From: PGYR01 sp040264895
Lineage (GTDB): Bacteria > Bacteroidota > Ignavibacteria > Kapaibacteriales > UBA2268
Length of the DNA stretch: 19,590 bases
NCBI GenBank assembly: GCA_040264895.1
Contig: JBDQHL010000026.1
Coordinates: 1-19,590 of the forward strand
Direction: 5' to 3'
The notes below the pieces were generated by a model. That model had not been told where the DNA came from. It worked only from the letters and a program-made list of their open reading frames with translations, and made no database searches. Positions 15,740 to 19,590 of this stretch are shown here, piece by piece (positions within the stretch are counted from its first letter, which is position 1; every line of letters starts with the position of its first letter). The position numbers were made by a program, and so were the translations under genes.

Positions 15740-16252
15740 ATGAAAAAGTTACAAATAATCCTTCTTTCTGCATTATTAACATTTGCATACTCTTGTTCTG
15801 ATGAAGATAATCCAGCAGACAACGGCCCTGTTAATGAAACTGGAACTATTGAATTAATAGCAACAGACGGCTTAGTTATTGAGGCTGTAGGTACAGAAAC
15901 TGAAATTTCATACCACACCCAAATTAAAAATAATAGTGAAAGAGATTTAGAAGTTTTAGCTAAAATGGAGATAATCGACTTAGCTGATGATCATTGGACT
16001 TATTTTTGTTGGGGTGATATTTCTACTGGAGAAGGTACTTGCTACGAAGCAACTAAAGAAGACTTCACTGCAACATTTAATTTAGATTTAACATCTGGTG
16101 AAACTACAGATCCTAATAGCTTCATAAACTACATCAAAAATGATGCAAATGCTGTTAACACATCTATGATCAGATATATAGTATATGAAGTAGGTAACGA
16201 GGCTAACGCTGACACATTAGAATATACAATCAATGTTTCATTTACTTTCTAA
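15740..16252 (+). CDS. Lipoprotein with FCWG-type beta-sandwich domain
   Basis: A 170-residue lipoprotein: signal peptide ending TFAYSC (Cys19), then a short acidic linker (SDEDNPADNG) typical of surface-exported Bacteroidota lipoproteins. The rest (about 35-170) reads as a beta-sandwich: GTIELIATDG, EISYHTQIKNNS, LEVLAKMEI, YFCWGD...CY (Cys90 and Cys101 could pair), and a closing MIRYIVYEVGN...YTINVSFTF. A YFCWG strand before a second cysteine recurs in secreted proteins of this phylum; calling it that domain is inference. The start has AAAGG eight bases before the ATG. A long hairpin terminates the gene downstream. Function unknown. Confidence 0.75.
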   Translation: MKKLQIILLSALLTFAYSCSDEDNPADNGPVNETGTIELIATDGLVIEAVGTETEISYHTQIKNNSERDLEVLAKMEIIDLADDHWTYFCWGDISTGEGTCYEATKEDFTATFNLDLTSGETTDPNSFINYIKNDANAVNTSMIRYIVYEVGNEANADTLEYTINVSFTF

Positions 16253-16285
16253 GAAGTAAGTGACCTAACACTAGATCTTTTTATT

Positions 16286-16351
16286 AAAGGTCGTTTTCTG
16301 TTGTAAGTTGGTAAGTAATCCAACTCATAAACAATAGGAACGACCTTTTTT
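16286..16351 (+). terminator. Long three-part hairpin terminator after the lipoprotein gene
   Basis: An outer ten-base-pair stem, AAAGGTCGTT (16286-16295) with AACGACCTTT (16339-16348), encloses a seven-pair stem CTGTTGT/ACAATAG (16298-16304 and 16331-16337). That in turn encloses a six-pair stem AGTTGG/CCAACT (16306-16311 and 16320-16325) with an eight-base loop. T to 16351 follow. It is unusually long for a plain terminator, and a structured small RNA or mobile palindrome is possible. Confidence 0.7.
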
Positions 16352-16443
16352 GTTACTGCTTTGGGTCTATCCATTAGCAATAATGAGATAGATATAGCGA
16401 TTGTGATATTTTTAAATAGTTCTAAAATAAGTATTAATCTAGT

Positions 16444-17667
16444 TTATTTGGCTACTATCTTGTTGAACTTTCTTTTACCTACTTTGAATATTCTTTCATT
16501 AGTGAGGTCAATAAATTGATTAATGTCATCTATTTTTACATCGTCAACTGAAACAGCACCTTGTTGAACCATTCTCTTGGCATCCTTTTTCGAGCCAACC
16601 ATTTTAGCATCTGTAATTATATCAATTACCTTTGTTTCTGTTGGATTTACTGCAAGCTCAACTGTTTGGATATCGTCAGGCACATCTCCTTGCTTGAAAA
16701 CACGTAAGAACTCTTCATAAGCAGCTTCACCACTACCTTCTGGATGATATATGTCAGTTATATTCTTAGCGACTTTTATTTTTGCATCCCTTGGGTTATT
16801 TCCCTCTCCAGAAAGGAATTTGCTCATCTCTCCTAATTGCTCATTAGTAGCAAATGCCCCGTACTGATAGTAACGTAAAATTACATCATCAGGTATTGAC
16901 ATTACCTTACCAAAAATATCCGATGGTTTATCCGTAAGTGCTATGTAGTTATCCAATGATTTACTCATTTTCTCCTTACCATCAGTACCTTCCAATATTG
17001 GCAAAGTAACAATGCACTGCGGTTCCTTACCATAAGAACGCTGTATATCACGACCAACAATAAGATTGAATTTCTGATCCGTACCACCTAACTCCACATC
17101 TGAATCGATATGAGCTGAATCCATTGCTTGCGCCAACGGATAAAGTAGCTCGTGCATACTGATAGGTGTATTCGAATTATATCTTTTATTAAAGTCATCG
17201 CGCTCTAGTAATTGAGCCACGGTATATTTGGCTGCAAGTTCTATAACTTCACGAAAGTTCATAGCATTTAGCCATACGCTGTTATATTTTACTTCAAACT
17301 TTTCAGGTGATTCCTCAAGTATCATACCCGCTTGTTCTAAGTATGACTGGCCATTAACTCTTGTATCTTCTAGTGTGAGTTGAGGTCTAGTTTTTGATTT
17401 ACCCGAAGGGTCACCAATCATAGCTGTAAAATCGCCAATTATCAAAATTGCCTTGTGTCCCAAATCTTGAAATTGTCTCATTTTATGAAGTACAACCGCG
17501 TGACCTATATGCAAATCAGGTCTGCTGGGGTCAGCACCTAACTTGATGATAAGTCGTTTTTTATTCTTTATTGATAGTTCTAGTTTCTTAACCAATTCAT
17601 CTTCTGGTAATACATCTACTGCCGAAGATTTGATTATGTCCATTTGTTCATTTACCGATGGGAACAT
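16444..17667 (-). CDS. tyrS: Tyrosyl-tRNA synthetase
   Basis: A 407-residue class I synthetase that charges tRNA-Tyr. The HIGH motif is intact at 53-56 (LGADPSRPDLHIGH), with FTAMIGDPSGKS (80-91) for the ATP site, GGTDQKFN (194-201) for the second half of the Rossmann fold, and KMSKS at 233-237. A C-terminal S4-like RNA-binding domain occupies about residues 345-407. The overall sequence (for example KMRQFQDLGHKA) suits the TyrZ-like branch of bacterial TyrRS; this sub-type is my inference. The ATG has AGGA 11 bases upstream. It is the last gene of the nadC-ferritin-smpB-tyrS run, 48 bases after smpB. Confidence 0.97.
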   Translation of the reverse strand: MFPSVNEQMDIIKSSAVDVLPEDELVKKLELSIKNKKRLIIKLGADPSRPDLHIGHAVVLHKMRQFQDLGHKAILIIGDFTAMIGDPSGKSKTRPQLTLEDTRVNGQSYLEQAGMILEESPEKFEVKYNSVWLNAMNFREVIELAAKYTVAQLLERDDFNKRYNSNTPISMHELLYPLAQAMDSAHIDSDVELGGTDQKFNLIVGRDIQRSYGKEPQCIVTLPILEGTDGKEKMSKSLDNYIALTDKPSDIFGKVMSIPDDVILRYYQYGAFATNEQLGEMSKFLSGEGNNPRDAKIKVAKNITDIYHPEGSGEAAYEEFLRVFKQGDVPDDIQTVELAVNPTETKVIDIITDAKMVGSKKDAKRMVQQGAVSVDDVKIDDINQFIDLTNERIFKVGKRKFNKIVAK

Positions 17668-17715
17668 AGTTTTAAAATTCCTGTTATTCTGATTCTATTT
17701 TATAATTAAAAAGTA

Positions 17716-18195
17716 CTATACCTTGTATTTTCTTCGTAAGTCTCTTTCAACTTCCTTCTTCTTGGTTGACTCACGTTTATCAAATTTCTTCTTCGGCTTT
17801 GCAAGAGCTATTTCTAGTTTTACCAAATGTCCACTGAAGTAGATGCTAAGAGGTACAACGGTCATACCTTTTTCATTGACTGAGTCACGAAGTTTATTCA
17901 GCTCTCTCTTATGTAAGAGTAGTTTTCTATTCCTGTTAGGCTCATGATTTTCTCTGTTACCAAGTGAATACTCTGGAATATTCATATTCATAATAAAAAG
18001 ATCATCGCTACTGCGGATGAAGCCAACATAGGCCTCTTGCAAACTACATTTGTTTTCACGCAAAGACTTAACTTCAGTACCAACTAGCATAATACCTGCA
18101 TCGTATCTACTAACTATCTCATAGTCATACCGAGCTCGCCTATTGGTGGTAATAGTCCTTATATTTGGTTCGTCATGGTTATCTTTCTTACCCAT
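17716..18195 (-). CDS. smpB: SsrA-binding protein SmpB
   Basis: A 159-residue RNA-binding protein that, with tmRNA, rescues ribosomes stalled on broken messages. The core NRRARYDYEIVSRYDAGIMLVGTEVKSLREN, and the GFIRSSDDLFIMNMNIPEYS region with its family spacing, are intact. The basic C-terminal tail (KKKFDKRESTKKKEVERDLRRKYKV), which folds into the empty mRNA channel, is present to its end. The ATG overlaps the ferritin stop by one base (TAATG). The tmRNA gene ssrA, often adjacent, is not visible in this window. Confidence 0.97.
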   Translation of the reverse strand: MGKKDNHDEPNIRTITTNRRARYDYEIVSRYDAGIMLVGTEVKSLRENKCSLQEAYVGFIRSSDDLFIMNMNIPEYSLGNRENHEPNRNRKLLLHKRELNKLRDSVNEKGMTVVPLSIYFSGHLVKLEIALAKPKKKFDKRESTKKKEVERDLRRKYKV

Positions 18196-18692
18196 TATTC
18201 AGTTATATTTTTTGCTCTCAGCTCATTATCGAATATAAAAACACCACCTGGTGAATCCGAAGCTAATTTGAGTCTATCTACTAATTCAGAAACCGTTGCT
18301 TCTTCTTCAACTTGTTCTGAAATAAACCAATGCAACAATACTTCCAGTGGCAGATCTTTTTCCTTCTGAGCTAACCTGGCAAGTTTGTTTATACTTTCAG
18401 TAATTTTTTGCTCATGCTCGTAAGCAACTTGAAAACCTTCGAGTGGAGTCTCCCAATGATTTGGTGGAGAGTCAATTTTACCAATAACTGGTACACCACC
18501 TCTGTCTAGTAAAAAGTCAAAAAGTTTATAGGCATGCTCCAACTCCTCTGTAGATTGTGCTCTCATCCAGTTAGCCATACCGTTCAAGCTGATAGAATGA
18601 TAATACCCTGCCATAGAAAGATATAGGTTTGATGAATAAATCTCTTTAGCTATTTGCTCGTTTATCGCTTTTGCTAATTTCTTTGATATCAT
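18195..18692 (-). CDS. ftnA: Non-haem ferritin
   Basis: A 165-residue four-helix-bundle iron-storage protein. The ferroxidase ligands sit at the same positions as in E. coli FtnA: Glu17, Glu50, His53, Glu94, Gln127 and Glu130, with neighbouring Glu49, Glu126 and Glu129 also kept. It therefore should oxidise Fe(II) and store it in a 24-mer shell. It is not a bacterioferritin, as no haem-binding Met is evident. The start has AAGGAA seven bases before the ATG. It overlaps smpB by one base and follows nadC by 19 bases. No iron-box type operator was recognised upstream, so regulation is unclear. Confidence 0.95.
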   Translation of the reverse strand: MISKKLAKAINEQIAKEIYSSNLYLSMAGYYHSISLNGMANWMRAQSTEELEHAYKLFDFLLDRGGVPVIGKIDSPPNHWETPLEGFQVAYEHEQKITESINKLARLAQKEKDLPLEVLLHWFISEQVEEEATVSELVDRLKLASDSPGGVFIFDNELRAKNITE

Positions 18693-18711
18693 TTTATTTT
18701 CCTTTTTTTAT

Positions 18712-19500
18712 TTAATTAAATTTTAAACTTATGTCTGCACTTTTAACACTGTGAGTGAGGGCACCAACAGAAACTGCATCAACTCCTGTGGGAACATAAT
18801 CACCTATTGTAGATAAATTAATACCACCAGAGGCTTCTAAAAAAATATCACTTTTTATTTCTCTTGCATAAGTGACACATTCAGCAATGTAATTCGGCGA
18901 CATATTATCTAATAATAGACCATCTGCACCCGAATCTATTGCATCGATTATTTGTTCTTTTTTATCTACTTCTATCTGTATTGGTAAACTACTATCGTAA
19001 TTTTTACAATTATTTACAGCTTGAGTGACCCCACCAGCCGCAACTATATGATTATCCTTTATAAGAATTCCAGTAGAAAGATTATATCTGTGGTTTTGTC
19101 CTCCACCCATACAAACAGAATACTTCTCAAACATTCTAAGACCTGGCGTCGTCTTTCGTGTGTCAAGCACAGCTACCCCATATGGTTTTGCTATATCAGC
19201 ATATTTCTTGACTACAGTAGCAATACCACTCATTCTTTGCATAAGGTTAAGAAAGATTCTTTCCTTCCTCAAAATCTCAATAGAATTTCCTTCTATGGTA
19301 GCTATTACTTCTCTATTCTTAACATAATCACCATCTTCAAAGTTAAATTCAAGCTTAGTGTTATTATCGAATATAGCCTCTACTACATTTCTGCCTGCTA
19401 TAACCATATCATCTTTAGCTATTATCAATGCCTTAGATTTAGATTCTGTACTTACGGTACTTAATGTTGTAATATCACCGTTAGGTGAATCTTCCTCCAA
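18712..19500 (-). CDS. nadC: Nicotinate-nucleotide pyrophosphorylase (quinolinate phosphoribosyltransferase)
   Basis: At least 262 residues. It converts quinolinate and PRPP to nicotinate mononucleotide in NAD synthesis. Visible family blocks are EDSPNGDITT near the start, DTRKTTPGLR (113-122), GGGQNHRYNLS (133-143), KDNH (148-151), IEVD (176-179), LDN (197-199) and EASGGI...SVGALTHS (222-251). All substrate-binding Arg, Lys and His residues expected are present. The start is a problem: the TTG at 19500 falls inside the conserved N-terminal segment and has no ribosome-binding site. The frame stays open upstream (…TSQIKIYL before EEDSP) to a stop at 19534-19536 with no ATG, GTG or other TTG. 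The true start may be a non-standard codon or lie beyond a frameshift. Probably first in the operon. Confidence 0.93.
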   Translation of the reverse strand: MEEDSPNGDITTLSTVSTESKSKALIIAKDDMVIAGRNVVEAIFDNNTKLEFNFEDGDYVKNREVIATIEGNSIEILRKERIFLNLMQRMSGIATVVKKYADIAKPYGVAVLDTRKTTPGLRMFEKYSVCMGGGQNHRYNLSTGILIKDNHIVAAGGVTQAVNNCKNYDSSLPIQIEVDKKEQIIDAIDSGADGLLLDNMSPNYIAECVTYAREIKSDIFLEASGGINLSTIGDYVPTGVDAVSVGALTHSVKSADISLKFN

Positions 19501-19590
19501 ATATATTTTTATTTGAGAAGTTATCCCAACAACTTATCCAAACATCAGGTTTGCCAACCCATATAATCCATGTGTACTGGTGGTCAACTG

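Noticed and set aside
19021..19464. A 147-codon plus-strand open frame inside nadC
   Set aside because: It is antisense to conserved NadC motifs and has Ile/Tyr/Ser-rich composition typical of a reverse-frame shadow in AT-rich DNA.
19498..19505. TATATTTG on the minus strand at the nadC TTG as a promoter -7 box
   Set aside because: Transcription would begin inside the conserved EDSPNGDITT coding segment, and no good TTTG lies 19-20 bases upstream, so it is likely chance.
19534..19590. Minus-strand 18-codon open end (…THGLYGLANLMFG, stop at 19534) before nadC
   Set aside because: It could be the C-terminus of an upstream gene, but 57 open bases at a window edge are not significant and no family is recognisable.
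1..19590. CRISPR arrays, tRNA genes, insertion sequences, toxin-antitoxin or defence genes
   Set aside because: No regularly spaced direct repeats, cloverleaf-like segments, transposase motifs, or defence-type domains were recognised on either strand.

Overview
The window is AT-rich and gene-dense. It looks like chromosomal DNA from the Bacteroidota or a nearby FCB lineage such as Ignavibacteria or Kapabacteria. The main evidence is a promoter layout of TTTG, about 19-20 bases, then TAnnTTTG, upstream of rpmG (near exact) and in degenerate form upstream of rplS and purN. Further support comes from a Bacteroidota-like L33, a CrtY-type lycopene cyclase, a catalytic/non-catalytic M16 protease pair and several exported lipoproteins. 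Several genes have good Shine-Dalgarno sequences (AAGGAG before the thioredoxin gene, GAGGA before the DUF302 gene), which is less typical of core Bacteroidia. The placement is inference; no rRNA is present.

Layout. 1-97 holds a repeat-like hairpin. 98-4985 is a minus-strand run: two tandem paralogous lipoproteins, mannose-1-phosphate guanylyltransferase (manC), imidazolonepropionase (hutI, overlapping manC by one base) and a membrane-anchored metallo-beta-lactamase-fold hydrolase. 5072-8111 is plus strand: a DUF302 protein, an outer-membrane beta-barrel whose signal peptide begins at a non-AUG codon, a LysE-family exporter and a lycopene cyclase. rpmG (L33, only 59 codons) lies on the minus strand at 8173-8352 with a clear promoter and terminator. 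8500-12724 is a plus-strand operon of a cation/proton antiporter and two M16 proteins, ending in a strong terminator. 12841-14458 is minus strand: purN followed by two small membrane or exported proteins. rplS (plus) and a TlpA-like thioredoxin (minus) converge on a bidirectional terminator. A divergent lipoprotein follows, ending in a long multi-part hairpin. 16444-19500 is a minus-strand housekeeping operon: nadC, ferritin, smpB, tyrS.

No gene-free stretch exceeds 300 bases. The longest are 16253-16443 (hairpin terminator), 14459-14648 (divergent promoters of purN and rplS) and 8353-8499 (promoters of rpmG and the antiporter operon). I saw no tRNA, rRNA, CRISPR array, insertion sequence or phage gene.

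Most genes are conserved housekeeping or envelope functions. The parts that merit attention are start-codon use (one apparent AUU start, several UUG starts, an unresolved nadC start), the tandem lipoprotein pair, the 16286-16351 hairpin, and the small proteins downstream of purN. I found no convincing new multi-gene defence or mobile system.
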